Source of the DNA: Cristatella mucedo | Lineage: Eukaryota; Bryozoa; Phylactolaemata; Cristatellidae | Direction: 5' to 3' | DNA length: 64,000 bases | NCBI GenBank assembly: GCA_009760855.2 | Contig: WPIO01000045.1 | Location: forward strand, 2,683,501-2,747,500 | Position numbers and translations under genes: made by a program | The notes under the pieces: model-generated | The model's input: the letters and a program-made list of their open reading frames with translations, nothing else | What the model was told of the DNA's origin: nothing | Database searches by the model: none | In this document: positions 45,347-58,515 of the stretch, in pieces | Position numbering within the stretch: the first letter of the stretch is position 1 | Layout of the letters: the number at the start of each line of letters is the position of its first letter

Positions 45347-47134
45347 CTTTAAGAAATTATTTATCAAATAGCTGAAGATCAATCTTACTGTGACAGAAAA
45401 ATGCACCGTCTTAAAATGCCATCAAATGTAAGTTATGGGTTAAATATCTAGGTCACCACTTAAGTACCCCATGTGCTATTGCATACGTACATAAACCCAG
45501 ACTAGTTTTCTATTTAACTATCAAACTTACAGCAAAATAGGGCAAAATACATATCGCTCGAGGTCTAAAAATAGGAACTATTTATATCTGACTGAGGTCG
45601 TGGTCTCAACCCGCGAGGCATATGTGAAGCGCCTGAATAGAGACTAAGTTCTCTTAGGGCGCTATATAAATGAATTATATTTTTTTTATATGCATGCTCA
45701 CTAGCAGTCGGCAGTGATTACGGGATAATTAATCTCTGTTTTCATCGCTTTTTAGTAGTAAATGCTTAAGAGGGAGCTTTATTCTATTATGACAGCCGGT
45801 TAACCGTAGCAGTGTCATTTTAAGAGACATATTTTTATGGATTATCAATAGCCACTTCTGAATTTTATTTTTTTTTGCCATTACCAAATTGTATATAAAA
45901 GGGCTAGTTCTTGCAGATACAGGACAGATCATAGCGAAGCTAGTGCCTCGAATTGCAGCTAATGAGTCTTAGGTGAGAGCCAGTACACGCCTGAACGACT
46001 GAAATTAGGATTTTAGTCAGCGGCTATGTATGCTCATACCCTAAGTACGAGTCCATGTATTTTACACCCGGCGGAATATTCCAAAAATACAAAATTGATT
46101 TAAGTGCGATGCAAACCACATCGATCAAAACTGGCATCAAGTGAATCTTTTCTTATTGGTCAAAGCCTGACTTTTGCAAATAGCACTAGGAGACAAAATT
46201 GATACGCACCTTTGAGCGACTTCAACTTTGCCTGCTCTTACTTACATGCAGGTCATTCCCTCGCGTAATACAACTAACTCTAGTTTCCCAAGCCTTGTAT
46301 AAGATCTGACCATTTCGGTAAGCAGAGCTTCTAGCAATGCTTTACCCAATTCCGTCAATTAATACACTTCAAGTATGTAACCAATATAGGTAAACAACCG
46401 CTAGTGATCTCTTGAAGCGGCATAATCTGAACAATTTAGCACATCCAACGTTTAAGGGACCCCTACCTTAAATGAAGATCTTTCACTGACGGTTAAAAAG
46501 TTTTCAAAGTATATTGCCACCTGAGGCCGTCTGCAATAGCTCTGCACGTCAAGCAAAAAGCGTCACGTCACGCTGGGCATGATTATGCAGTTTCGATTGG
46601 TTGCTAGTTTAGTCCACGACCAAGTGACCAATTGATCGAGCGGACTATTTTTAGCTCATTACTAAGCCTTGAAATAAAGGTCTCTGCTTTAAATTTCCGC
46701 ATACGTGCAGAAACCATATCCTTATGTGCATCTCTGAGTGAAAGTGTGTGCTTCTGAACCCAATGCACATTTATCGTAGTTAGAGCTGCAGTCCATCGCA
46801 CCAGTGGTTTGCCCCGTTGCCGAGAATTAGAGCAGCAGTCGTTCGTACTATTTTTTCTTACAGTAAACGTCCGTTAACTAATGACATGGCGTGTTGCTCC
46901 ACAGCAACAAAACTAGCAATGGAAGGACATTTTCTTTTTCGTCACTTCTTCAGTTAAAACTAGAATACTCCGCACTTGCACACTACGCATTTCTAGTTCA
47001 ATTCCGTTGCGTGAAACCATTAGCTCTGGCTCCTTAAGTCTTATATTTAGTTCGCCATTTCTTACATATAGCTTCTACTTTATCCCACAGCTTTAAAACG
47101 GTGATCAATTTTTAGACGCTAACCTATGAAGGAC
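45347..47134. other. Intron, little recognised beyond one SINE
   Basis: Apart from SINE-A at 45580-45695 I see no exon or element. Short minus frames at 45729-45932 and 46604-46801 lack domains. Confidence 0.35.
45580..45695 (+). mobile_element. SINE-A, 5'-truncated
   Basis: Starts near CTGAGGTCGTGGTCTCAACC (B-box region), then GGCATATGTGAAGCGCCTGA, tail AGACTAAGTTCTCTTAGGGC and TATATAAATGAATTATATTT. Confidence 0.82.
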
Positions 47135-47472
47135 ACTATGTAACTATGTATGTATCTCTGTCTGTAACTCCACAAAGTCATACAGACTATGTGGGTGTTA
47201 CGCAGGACAGTTTTTTATAGCACACTCGCAGCCTAATCGGCTTTCAGTATGCATTCGGTAGCCAACATACTTCGTCTCACGAAGCAAAGAGAGAGTGGGA
47301 AGCATAGCAGATTCAGGAGAACAGTTGAGGTAGTGATTAGCATGGAAGTAGCAGCTCAGGACCACTGAAAAGAATGAGCCATAGTCGGCAGCAGGACAAT
47401 AGTTGTCGTTGCGTAAGAATTGTGGAAGCGAGCTCTACAGTCTAGGATCTGCAGAGCTAAAGCCACTTCCTA
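47135..47472 (-). mobile_element. LINE-B, 3' fragment
   Basis: GTATCTCTGTCTGTAACTCC, ACTATGTGGGTGTTACGCAG, AATCGGCTTTCAGTATGC, GAACAGTTGAGGTAGTG and TCTAGGATCTGCAGAGC closely match the reversed LINE-B 3' end. Confidence 0.85.
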
Positions 47473-48044
47473 GTATATTCGTTCCTGATTCCTTCATGAC
47501 ACGACTAAATTCCCAGTGTATACAATTTCAGTTACTAGTGACAGACTACGGGCTATCAGAAATCCTTACTTCGTAAATTCCTGACGATAACATTTGCTTC
47601 AGATCTTAGGTAATGGTACCCATAGCCACAGCACGCTAAGTCAAAGCAAGCCATATTCTACACAGATAATTGATGTTTAGAATTGAATCCCTTGAACTAC
47701 TGGCGTTAAACCCAGTGGTATAATTCTCTCACTTTTGATTTACCATTGCTTTGCAGTTCCCTTATTTCTGTAAAGCAAAGATACTTAAATCAGGTGGATA
47801 AGTAAATGGGTTTTAATTTTTTCTAAATTTTATCAAAGTGGGTAGCCAATTAAGCTCATAGGCATTTGATTGCACCAACAGTGCATTACCCATACTTGTT
47901 AATATCAAAAGCCACGCGTAGGATACTATGCTCACAAATATAGTTAAGAAATGAGACTACAACTACCAAGAGTCTTCAACAGCCATTCATCAATTCTGAA
48001 ATAAAATGCTGCGAATAGAGTTTAGTGGCTACTGATATTAATTA
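47473..48044. other. Intron, no recognised feature
   Basis: Nothing recognised. Confidence 0.4.
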
Positions 48045-49915
48045 CCTAATAATATAATAATAATAATAATGTACTTGATAAAGCGCCCTTAGAGAACTTG
48101 ATCTCTTTCTAGGCGCTTTACATTTGCTGCAAAGGGAAATACAATTGAATGGTAAGTAAAATAATGCTTGAAAAACAAACAAGATGAATAACATGGTGAG
48201 GGGTGACATGCACAGGGTCGGCATGCAAATGTGGTTAGCGACAGCATGCACAGTGTCAGCACGCATAAGCACATCAAGGATGAATCACAGGGACCCACTA
48301 AATGCTGTCCTAAATAGGAGTGTTTTTAAGTTCCTTTTAAATGTGGTCAGGTCAGGGGATGTTCTGACGCAGGTCGGGAGGGAGTTCCAGGCTTTGGGAG
48401 CATACCAACTAAATGCACGGTCTCCAAAGGATTTAAGGATTGTACGAGGTATTTCTGGACTGTTGGATTCCGAAAAGCGGGTGGTGCAATGCTTAGCCTG
48501 ATGGGGGAGTATGTCGGAGAGATAGGCTGGAGCCGTAGAATGAAGGGACCTAAAAGTGAGCGACAAAACCTTGAAGTCAATCCGTTGCTTGACTGGTAGC
48601 CAGTGCAGCTCGGCGAGAAGTGGAGTAATGTGGCGACTGCAACGCCCACGACAGACAAGCCTAGCTGCAGAGTTTTGCACCAGCTGCAATTGCCTGATCG
48701 TACAAGCTGGTAGGCCTGTAGGCAGTGAGTTGCAGAAGTCGAGACGAGATGTCACGAATGCATGGACCAACTTAGACGTAGTATCCTTATCTAAACAAGC
48801 CCGAATTTTAGCAATGTAATGAAGCTGAAAATAGGCAGATTTGACTGTGGAGCTGATATGGTCGTCTAAAGAGAGGTCGCTTTGGAATATGAGACCTAGA
48901 TTTCGAGCTGATTTGACAGGATATATGCTGGCAGAGCCAATTTTGAGAGACAGCCTTTCCAATCTCTGAATCGCACTCGGTTTGCCCATAACTAGTAAGT
49001 TAGTTTTATCATCGTTAAGTTTTAGAAAATTTGCTGCCATCCATGTGCGGATGTCATCAATGCATGCAGCTAGTGAGTTGAGAAAATTTGAGGTGCTCGG
49101 GGGCTGGGAGGGATCAAAGCAAAGGTACAACTGAGAGTCATCCGCATAGAAGTGAAAGCCTAGATTGTGCTTGGCAATCACATCAGCAAGAGGCAGAGTA
49201 TAAACCGTGAAAAGAACCGGACCTAGCACGGAGCCCTGAGGCACTCCATATTTCAGAGGTACTTTAGATTATCTTTGTCCAGTCACGTCAATACTCTGGA
49301 GTCTCCCACTGAGATAGGACCTGAACCACTGCAGAGCAGTGCCAGTGATGTCCAGGCGAGATGAGAGGCGCTCTAGAAGAACTTTGTAATCGACTGTATC
49401 AAAAGCTGCCGAAAGATCATGCAAAACAAGCAGAGACATTCTACCCATGTCTGTATTCCTAAGTAGGTCGTTGTATACCCTAAGCAATGCTGACTCTGTG
49501 GAGTGATTAGTTCTAAGGCCAGACTGGAACTTACTAGCAAGGTGTGAGGTCTCGATATATGAGTTCAGCTGGTCTGCCACGACCCGTTCCAGTGTCTTTG
49601 ATAGGAATTGTAGAAGGGGGACTGGGCGGTAGTTGCTTAAGTTCTCTTGGTCTACTGTTGCTTTCTTGAGAATAGGCCCGACTACAGCTTTTTTGAAAGG
49701 TGCTGGGACATGACCTTTGGTTAATGACATATTAATTATGTTAGTTATGCATGGCAGCAGCAGATCAATGCAACGTAGGAGCAGGACAGTGGGAATCGGG
49801 TCCAGAGGACTTGTTGTCTTCTTTGATTGCAATACGAACTTTACGACTAGATCATTAGCGACCTGCTTAAATACAGACATTGAGGTACGTAGCCGAATCC
49901 ACAGCACGTACGGCA
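48045..49915 (-). mobile_element. LINE-A, best copy (RT to 3' tail)
   Basis: About 1.87 kb, 5'-truncated just upstream of the RT. On its strand: SPLDPIPTVLL, KAVVGPILKKATVDQENLSN, YRPVPLLQFLSKTLERVVAD, NHSTESALLRVYNDLL, LHDLSAAFDTVDYKVLLERL, WFRSYLSGRLQSIDVTG. After one in-frame TAA (about 49269) it continues VPQGSVLGPVLFTVY, YADDSQLYLCFD (catalytic YADD), FLKLNDDKTNLLVMGKP, DHISSTVKSAYFQLHYIAKI, LHWLPVKQRIDFKVLSLTF, APAYLSDILPHQAKH and FKRNLKTLLFRTAFSG. The 3' UTR with repeated GCATGC/ACATGCACAG motifs and TTCTCTAAGGGCGCTTTATC ends in (ATT)n at 48048-48071. The motif set is that of the CR1/L2 group. A single stop makes this the least decayed LINE-A in the window. Confidence 0.93.
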
Positions 49916-50837
49916 GGTTCTAGCCCAAGCAAGTGAATAGCATATAATGATAAAGCCAGTATATCACTAGGAACAAATAACCCATGGTATGAGCAGCATC
50001 GCTCATATGCATTGCCTTATCAAAAATAACGACAGAAAGTAAACATGTGCTTAACCTCAACACTATTTCAAGCCTTATAGTTGCATGATCTAAATTCATA
50101 GAGTTGCTGAATACCCGACGCCGAGCAGCGGACAAAGTTAATGTTGATCCGAATTGCTTGTCATAGAGAACAAACCTTCGATTATGTCATCCCCAGTTTC
50201 CCTTTCCCATAATGCACGAACCCATCTTGCGATCTCTGGCATTGCATTAATTTGGTCAATTCGGCATGCACACTGTCTTCACTACCTCGTAAAACTAAGG
50301 TAATTTACTACCGGGAGAATACACGAAAGCATTGGTATAAATTAAATATTAGCAAATAAATAAGCCTCACTTTAATAGTGGCAGAAGAACCTTAACGTCT
50401 GTCACCATTGCTCCCAGTGGGCAATAGACGATTTCAAGCTGCACACTCGAGCTCATGACCTAGGATAGGCATAGAGAATGCATTACCCCTTGACATACGC
50501 TTCAACATACGGCATTTAATTTCGGCACGGCTAATTACTCTAGCTCTTTTACAAATGTATAGAGTTAATGTTAATACTTTGAATTCAAAAAGGTTCTGCT
50601 ACTGAAGTAGGCCGAACATCCCTGCCTAATGCGCTACCAATATTATCTAATAATTTTTATATGTAATTGGATCGTGTGACCGGTGGTTCGCAGCATCAGC
50701 ACCTCACAGGGATTTGTCAAAAAAGTTCATTAGATTGTAAAGATTGAGAGCAATTCAGTGACAAGCTAAACGGCACTGCCAAAGCAGCTCATAAAATTCT
50801 CTTCGCAGTGCTTCATATCATTTGCTAACTGTTTCAG
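49916..50837. other. No firm feature
   Basis: A tRNA-like SINE relic is possible at about 50380-50475 (GGCAGAAGAACCTTAACG, CGAGCTCATGACCTAGG), too decayed to assign. Otherwise nothing recognised. Confidence 0.3.
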
Positions 50838-51202
50838 CTGAAAATAACGAGAAGCTCTCAGGCTTTCAAAAGAAGCTCCTAAAAAAATCGATCGTGCTTA
50901 ATGTACCCCGTGAAATCGTGCTTCGTAATGGACCTGCTAAGAAATTCGAAGAGACGGTCTCTTACACTGACCTTACTCAGAGGAATAAGATGAGCTGCTG
51001 CGCTAGGATGTGTAGTGCTTTGAACTACGTTAACGAGGACAGTTGGGGGCTTCTTCGTAACAATAATTTTCTTGCATACGACGAGTCGCATGTATTTCCT
51101 TTAGAATCTATGGCGTCTAACGTTCGGCGGATTCCACTGGCCGAGGGTTATTTGCCTTGCGATTCGTCAAACACTTTGTTCACCTTCATGCATTCACTAT
51201 AA
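50838..51202 (+). CDS. Candidate plus-strand terminal exon, unknown protein
   Basis: After a good 3' splice site (TGCTAACTGTTTCAG, with a branch-point-like CTAAC), 121 codons stay open to a stop at 51202, entered in phase 1. The product is basic at first (KLSGFQKKLLKKS), then has a cysteine-containing centre (MSCCARMCSALNY) and ends NTLFTFMHSL. I recognise no domain. It lies just outside the LINE-A remnant at 51205-52395 and does not read as LINE protein. It could be the last exon of a plus-strand gene, an exon captured by an element, or a chance open frame. No upstream partner exon was seen. Confidence 0.25.
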
Positions 51203-51204
51203 TA

Positions 51205-52395
51205 ACCATAATATCATAATAATAGTAATAATAATACATTTTTATAGAGCTCATGGAGAACTTAACTTATATTAGGCACTTTATATGATCTGTGAAGGAA
51301 GCATGATCAAACGTTTAACGGTGAGATGAACTGAGCCGACAAGCAAGCTATAGTCAGGAAGACACCCACAGCATTAACATGTTTAATGTGACTATCGGTA
51401 GTATACTCAATGTCTTCACGCATAAGTAGGTAAACGAAAAATCCCAACGACCCACAAAATTCTAACAAAAATGGGTACGTTTGTTGCATATTTTTTAAAT
51501 TTTTTCCAAGTCGAGGATGTCGCTTATTCATTCGGGTGTGAGTTCCAGCCTTTCGGATCCATACAAACTACGGGCACGGCCTCCAGCCGATGTGAGATTT
51601 TAATGACGTATAGCTGAACAATGCGATTCAGAAAGCAGGAAGCACAATGCCTAGCCGGGTGTGGAAGTAGTTTTGATAGGCAGGCTGGAGCCAGAGAATG
51701 AAGGGACCTAAAAGTGAGTGTTACAAAAGCTTGAAATCGACGCACTGCCTGATTATGAGCTACCACAGATCACATGGCGTTGCTGTGACTTGGACACTGC
51801 TATGCTCACCTCGGATAATACTAGCTGAAGAGTTGTACACCAACTGAGAGTGCCTGAAACCCAAGACGGCTTAAACAGTAAGCAGTGTTTTACAGAAATC
51901 AAGAAAGGATGTTACCAATGCAGGTAACAATCTGGAGATGGTATCCCTGTCTAAGCAAGCCAAAAGTTTAGTAACGATGTGTATTTGAAATTAGGCTGAC
52001 TTGACATAGAAGCTGATAGGCTCATGTATTGCCGAAGAATCAACCGAAGCAAGCCCAAAGACTTTATCTAAGTTTGCATTCCGGAGAAAGTCGTCACTAA
52101 ACGTAAGCACTGTTGACTCTGTGGAGTTATTAGCTCTAAAACCACACTAAATCTTACTATCAAGGTTTGAAGTTTAAATGGATAAGTTCAGCTGGTCTTC
52201 CAAAACTCGTTCCAAGAGCTTTGATGTAAACCACAGAAGGTAGACTGTTCGTAAGCTGCTTGAGTTTCTTGGTCTGTTTTGCATTCCTAAAAAGTGGTCA
52301 TAAGCCCTTGCCATATAATCCCTTAGTATTCCTGAAGACACCGAGATGGTTTGCATAGTTATGTTATTTGTACTGTCCTGCACATTACGCCTACA
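51205..52395 (-). mobile_element. LINE-A, degenerate, internally deleted
   Basis: AT-rich tail with TAATAATAATAC and the reversed 3' UTR, then FVTLTFRSLHSLAPACLSKL and LPHPARH. At about 52090-52260 there is RT N-terminal material (reversed GTTGACTCTGTGGAG, CCAAAACTCGTTCCAAGAGC). The central RT is missing, so a large deletion joins the ends. Confidence 0.75.
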
Positions 52396-55300
52396 GTGAA
52401 CATGTGATATACCCTATACTACATCTCACCTCTGAGACAACCATTTTTTAAGGTTTCACTTGCACTAAAACCAGGCCACTTTGGAAAAAATCATTTTTTA
52501 AAGCTCGAAAAAGTTAAGGAACACTTCACTGTGGGTTCAGTCGTACTCCTACTACCCACAAAGCCCTTGCTTTAAAAAAAAACAAATGTGTGTGCCCTTT
52601 CCTTCCACTATTCAAAAAAAGGGTAATTTCTGAATCAGTCTAGCATGCTTTTCTATTTTTAACACCTGCAGTGCTAAAACATTTAACCGGGTCCCATTTC
52701 TGGTTCAATTATTTGCACCACTCAAACGGCTTTCACGTGTATTTATTGTTCAACACCTATCGCCTGAAGGGGGACATTCCAGTCACGATTGTGAGGCATC
52801 CCTGCAGTATCAGTTCACAGGCCGTCGACTATCCTGACCGCTGTTTCTTGCCGCATTCTCGTGTCTTAGGAAAACGACAACAAAAAGGTCACGATGTGTG
52901 ATCGAGGTTTACAGTTCTTCTAATACAACGCATCCATTAGTCTCACGTTAGAAGTCTCTTTTAAGCACATAAACCCTAAAATGCGAACATGGCAATGCAG
53001 GCGATTCTGCCGTAGCGGCTCACAGCACCGCGATCCGGCATTAAGTGTAGCCGGCGCCAGCAGAAGCACCAGTGGTCAAATGCTGGAGATTGAGATGCAG
53101 GCCATGGCATTCATCTGCCCCAACTACGTTGGACAGTCGGAGCTTCCAAAGAAACGTTTGCGATAGAGGCAGCTTGGATGGCTGGCCTGCAAACATTGCG
53201 AATGCAAGCGGCCGCAACCACCAGAATTTCAATGGCGGGTATGAAAGAAGCACCAGCTGCGAATTTGACCTAGGTGAATTCAATGAGCGCTGCGGTTGAA
53301 AAGGCCTTGCGATTTACGGCTGCGTAATCCGTGGGTGCGAAACCTGGAATCCCACGGGATAGAGCAGAAAACGCAAACAGTTACGGTGGTAAAAAAATAT
53401 AATTGAGGCGGCATAGTCGGCGGTAATTGCTACTGCTGGGCTAAGGAGCAGTGCTACCGCAGCACCAGTAGTTGTTGAGGGAACAACAGAGTGGCTATGG
53501 AAACCTGAATTACTTCTGCATTAGTTGCTGTGTCTGTCAGCTCCGACACTTCCATAACGTAACTTTTTAAATTAGCATGCTTCCTAGGGCCAATTTCAGT
53601 AGAACCGATTTCTTAAGCTAAGAAATACGGCGGGCATTGGTCTCAAGTCGCTCTCCGAGAGCTTTTTTGATTTGGTCCCCTAACAATACGCACGTGAGCT
53701 CAAGTTTGAGGCTCGTACATTTCGAGCAGAATTTTGAATTCCAGCCTGGTTGAGAACGAAATCTAATATCTCCTGCATTGCCTTGCACCTTACAGAAGAC
53801 GAGGAAGTCGATGTCATGACAATAAATTAATAATAATTTACCACAGCTAATTTTGAACCGGACTGGTTTCTTATCAGGCTAAAGACTCCAAGACGCCACC
53901 CATCAGCTTCTTCCACTTGATCTTAGCACACTTGGGCACAAATTCTATTAAAAAGCTGGATGATCAGGTCTCGTGTGTAATGAAACCATTGAGTTATGTG
54001 TTGCGTTTGACCAAGTAAAAGGAGCAATTACTACTAAGGTTAGCGAATAAGGCTTTTATAATAATAAAATAATAATAACAATAGCAATCACTATAATCGG
54101 ATGCTTAACATCTCGCTTAAAAAATATTACCACCTAAGGTTAATTGCAAGCAAGTTATCGTGGTAATGCGAGCAGAAAATGCACCTAAGTATCGTGCTCA
54201 TACAAACAGTCAAATGCACCTGAAAAAAACACTCACGGCCGCCGGTTCGAAAAAAATTTTGTAAGCAACTTGTGGTTAATCAAGCAGAGATAAGCACTCA
54301 AAGATCTCAGTAAACAGGACCACTTCATTAGGGCCGAAATGCAATAGGATCTTGCTATTGCCTTATATCACGACGTAGGAATTTCCTTAGCACGCAAGCA
54401 CACCGAGAATGGTTCGCTCGGACGTAAATTTTGTTTTCCAGTTGGCGACTTACGGGAGTCTTGAAAAAGAATGTGATTTGTATGCGAACAGTTAGCTGGG
54501 TATGAGCGTATGTGTAGCTGTAGCACAGAAATATACTGCTGACGAGGCAGGCCAGGTCGAACCAGGCGGCCTAAGAAAAATGTGACAGTCGACTGTCTCG
54601 CTAAGAGTTAATGACTTGGCCTTATCGCTTAAACTACTGTGGCAGGGGCAAAAATATTTTTTCAGGCTTCGAAAAGGTCGTATTCATTCGGCAATAACAT
54701 CCGGCTGCAATATGATGACGCCAGGCAGCTGGAAATCCAATCAGGTATGAGCACTTAAAGGGAATCGGTTTGCCTCTGCGCACCCTCTCCAGCAGCCAGC
54801 TAGCCACCATGAGCATGCTAGCGAGGCTACAAGCAGCAGCACTGGTTTAATCAGGTCATTGGAAATCAGCATTCCAATTTCGATTGTTCAAAGCTGGATG
54901 CAGATGGCTAGCTTGCCAGCAAGCCTCTGAGAAAATATCTAAACGTCAGCACTTCTAAAACAGCGCTTGTCCACGTTCAATTATATGTATCCTCTTGGGA
55001 AATAATCGATCATGATGTAATTCCCCTACGGAAAACACTCTACAAGCCTCTTGAGATGTATTGGCAATAGCTTTAAGCCTATGGGGAGGCCTGCCGAATG
55101 CTAGATGCAAATACTGTACCGTCGACAATTGCCTTAAGCCATTCTTTAATCCTGGTAGCTGCACTACTCGGTGAAAGTTGCTCTGAGGGGCACCATTCAC
55201 CATACGTGGCGGCTGGTGTGATACGTGTCTCGGGCTGCGAGTCTGTCACTCACCACATCCAAATAGCCTTCCCTGAAGTCACCTGCCCTTGACTCGTTGA

Positions 55301-58165
55301 CTAATCCCTTTGGTGGTGTCTTACAACAATATCATTAGGAAAAGGTCAAAATAGCTCCCCAAGAGAACGTTTACATCGGCACTTCACTTACCTTACTACC
55401 TTTCTTTGTTACCTTTCACCTTATAATAAATATGATTCGTACCCATAGGCTAGCCATCAAAGGCACAATTCTAGGAAGAAATGTCAAGAAAGGATAGTTC
55501 ACTCGGTATGTGCATAGGCTCTGAGGAATCACTAGGCTGTAATTATCCTTTTTAATTTAGTCAGAACTTGAGAAGACGTAGTGGCAGTTGATATAGAGCT
55601 CCATGCTTTGGGGGGCACAGTCACTTCCGGCATCCAGGTACTCGAAGTTCGATGGGCGCATAAATAAATTGGTGGGAGTCAGAACAGCAGGTGGTACGGC
55701 AAGATGCTCGACATTTTGAGACTGGTGTGCCATAGCCACAGAATTGATAGGCAAAAACGTCAAGCACCAATTTTTTTAAGTGGCCACGCTAACCAATAGG
55801 TAGCTAGTGACAATTATGTATATGTCCGTCATGTAAATTTTAGCGCTGCGACATTGACAACAAGTACGACAACGTGCCAGCTTACTATGCCGTCCATATC
55901 TAAAAATAACGTCTTAAATTGGCCTAAAAGGCAATAGACAGACGTGTGAGGCTAAGTCAATCCGTATCCCCTGACCCGGCTCAGTAGTTGAACGTGTCTA
56001 CATTCTTGGAATTAGTTAGATCCCATACATGGCTCCTTAAAAAGACGACACTGGTCTCGTTCACTTTCGAGAACTTCTCCGCATAGAAATTCTGCCTGTA
56101 CAGCATATATCATGTACATAGGTTGTTTAGTTCTTCTAGGGTGCAAGGTAAATGTATTATTTTTGTTAAGATATTGCAACATCGTATACCAATATCAGCT
56201 GCCGAGTTCAACTATGCCTAATTCCTGGTGAAGCAACCTGAGATTTCATGTACGACTTAATGCTTGCATAAACAGATCATTTTTAGTAACAATAATTTGA
56301 TAATACTCTAAAGATTATCCCTTTTGATCCTGTGTATGCGATTGCACAAAAGCTTGCACTCATTAAGAATGTAGTGTCTGTTGTTTAGGTCTGCTACTTC
56401 TTGTCAACTTGTAAGCGCTAATTCAGAGTAAAGGCAATGAAATATCTCATGGATGGCAGAAGGAAATTCTTCTAATTGTTTTATCACGGTCTTTAGCTTA
56501 GAAACTTCCCCAAGAGTCAGTGGGTTATTCCCTGAATGCTCTCTATGGCACTGTCGGAGCCTGGGGGGCATAGCCGATTTAGTTCATCGAGTGTAAACAA
56601 TAGAAAGTGGTGAGCACAGTTTAGTCTGAAATGTATTCAAAGGAGTACGTAAAATAGAAGTAGCGGACCTGCCCGGTTTGGCAGGATGTTTCACATTCGA
56701 CAGAGACAGAGTATATTTCAGTGAAGACTAATCTCGGCAGATATTCTTTTTCAGAAGAATTTGTCATCAGTGAGCCTAAAGTTAAAAAGCTAACTTAATA
56801 TTTAAGGAATCCGTGGCAGTAATTATGCTCAAATATTTAGTATAGCAGTTCTGGCAGGCAATGATAGTTTAATGCACTGATATTCTTGTGCATCAGATTA
56901 TTAATTTTAGGCACTATATCCTTTATTCAAACTATGAATATCTCAACTCAATTTGCAAAGGAGACTCGTGACTGCGTTTCTTGGATTCATCAGCCCATCT
57001 TCCAGCCATATTATCTGGAATAGCATACACTTAGTTATTAGTTTCTAGTAGCCCGCCAATGTAAATTTATTCACACTTGTTGACTATAGACACAACCGGA
57101 AGCTATTAAGATTTGTGACCAGCCACTTTAAAAAGAAGCCACCAATCCTGGACATGGATGAAACGTGACGGCAGGCTTTGCCTTCTGAGTAACGCTAAGA
57201 GGCTTTGCGTAAACTTACAGAAGCGAAGGGCAAGCAAAGGCCCTAATGGAACTCTGCAGGAAACTAAATGACTGTAACAGCAATGACCGCCACTCGACAC
57301 TGGAATGAACACGATTACTTAAGTGCGATTCGAACCATATTTGAGTCTTATGAGCCTGACCAATCGTCGTACACATTACAAAAGTAAAGTATTTTTGTCA
57401 ATAGTTTTCAAGGATTATGCTGCATCAATCATTTCAGCCCAGTGGTGTTAACGCCATCAATTCTTTGATTATTGTTATGTATCACAATTATTATAGCTCT
57501 AGAAAAACTGTTTGTCTTGAATCAACGAGAATTTGCTAGATTAATCGGTCTTTCCTCTATGAGCAACGACCTATCAGGTTACTATATTTTCAAAAAACTT
57601 ACCAAAAAAATAAAATAGTTTGGTTTAAATTTTCCTATTAGCGTAGAATATAATTTGGGCTTGTTATGTATTTTTATGTCACTCGTACGATTAGGCTACG
57701 TCTTTAAAAGAGCCAATACAGACAGGGCATATCCTAGTACCTGCACGTATGGTGCTATATTTATTGGCCGTATTCATGGTACTCATACTATCTGGCGAAT
57801 TCTCAAAATGTCAATGAGGAAGGTTTCGGCTTTGGACACAAACGCTTTCCTTATCAGGCTGGCCAAAGTTCAGTTTCTGAGTAAAAAAAAGAAGCCTGTA
57901 ATGTAGTTACCAAGCTAGCAGCTGTAGACACTAATTTTGTCCTTGAATCTGCTTTTATCTCAATGGCGATTCTCTCTCTGAAACTAGAAACAACCATCTT
58001 CTTTGATATCATACATAAGGGGCATAAAAAAGAGCTAAAGATTAAACTTCCCTGTGAACATTGTCACCACATATTATAGCCTTCATAATGAACGTGTTTA
58101 ACTAAGCTTATAGTCTCCCGATAGTCAGGACATCAGAGCACATGACTGTTTTCAGGGTCATTAAT
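52396..58165. other. Long stretch with almost nothing recognised
   Basis: About 5.8 kb. The part from 52.7 to 55.3 kb is richer in GC and CpG than its surroundings, with several short open frames (for example plus 52981-53166, minus 53041-53283, minus 54955-55203) but no recognised domain. The minus segment at 55557-55763 contains GSDCAPQSMELYINCHYVFS followed by SDLTKLK. This faintly resembles the LINE GDRAFxxYAPKAWNSLPT...SPDLTxFK motif and may be a very old LINE. The rest is AT-rich. Confidence 0.35.
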
Positions 58166-58171
58166 GTGATT

Positions 58172-58289
58172 GATTAATAAATATCCGGTGCTTGATAAAT
58201 AGTATATTGGCTTTAACTCCAAGACTTCTTGATTAATAAATATCTGGTGTTTGCTAAATAGTATATTGGCTTTAACTCCAAGAATTCTT
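58172..58289 (+). repeat. Two-copy 59-bp tandem duplication
   Basis: Units start GATTAATAAATAT at 58172 and 58231. They differ at a few positions (CCGGTGCTTGA / CTGGTGTTTGC) and share TAGTATATTGGCTTTAAC. Confidence 0.95.
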
Positions 58290-58339
58290 TAAAAATATAT
58301 GTACTATAAAAACCAGGCATGCCATGCATCAAGATAGTG

Positions 58340-58515
58340 CTCAATGGCCGTAATAGCCCTGGTGGTAAGGTGCTCTCTCTTAATGACCGAGGTCGTGGTT
58401 TTGAATCATGCAGTGGGCGATCTTTTATTTCCAACTGCAAGTGGTTGGTGATAGCCCTTTAAGGCTCTTCTGTTGTTGTGCAAATAAAGCTGCTAAATCA
58501 GCTAATATATTGTTA
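58340..58515 (+). mobile_element. SINE-B
   Basis: GGCCGTAATAGCCCTGGTGG, TAAGGTGCTC (A box), GACCGAGGTCGTGGTTTTGA (palindrome arm and decayed B box), GCAGTGGGCGATC, GGTTGGTGATAGCCC and GCTGCTAAATCAGCTAATA. Confidence 0.83.

Noticed and set aside
50380-50475. Possible further SINE copy
   Set aside because: Only a B-box-like GAGCTCATGACC and A-box-like remnants; too decayed to assign to a family.
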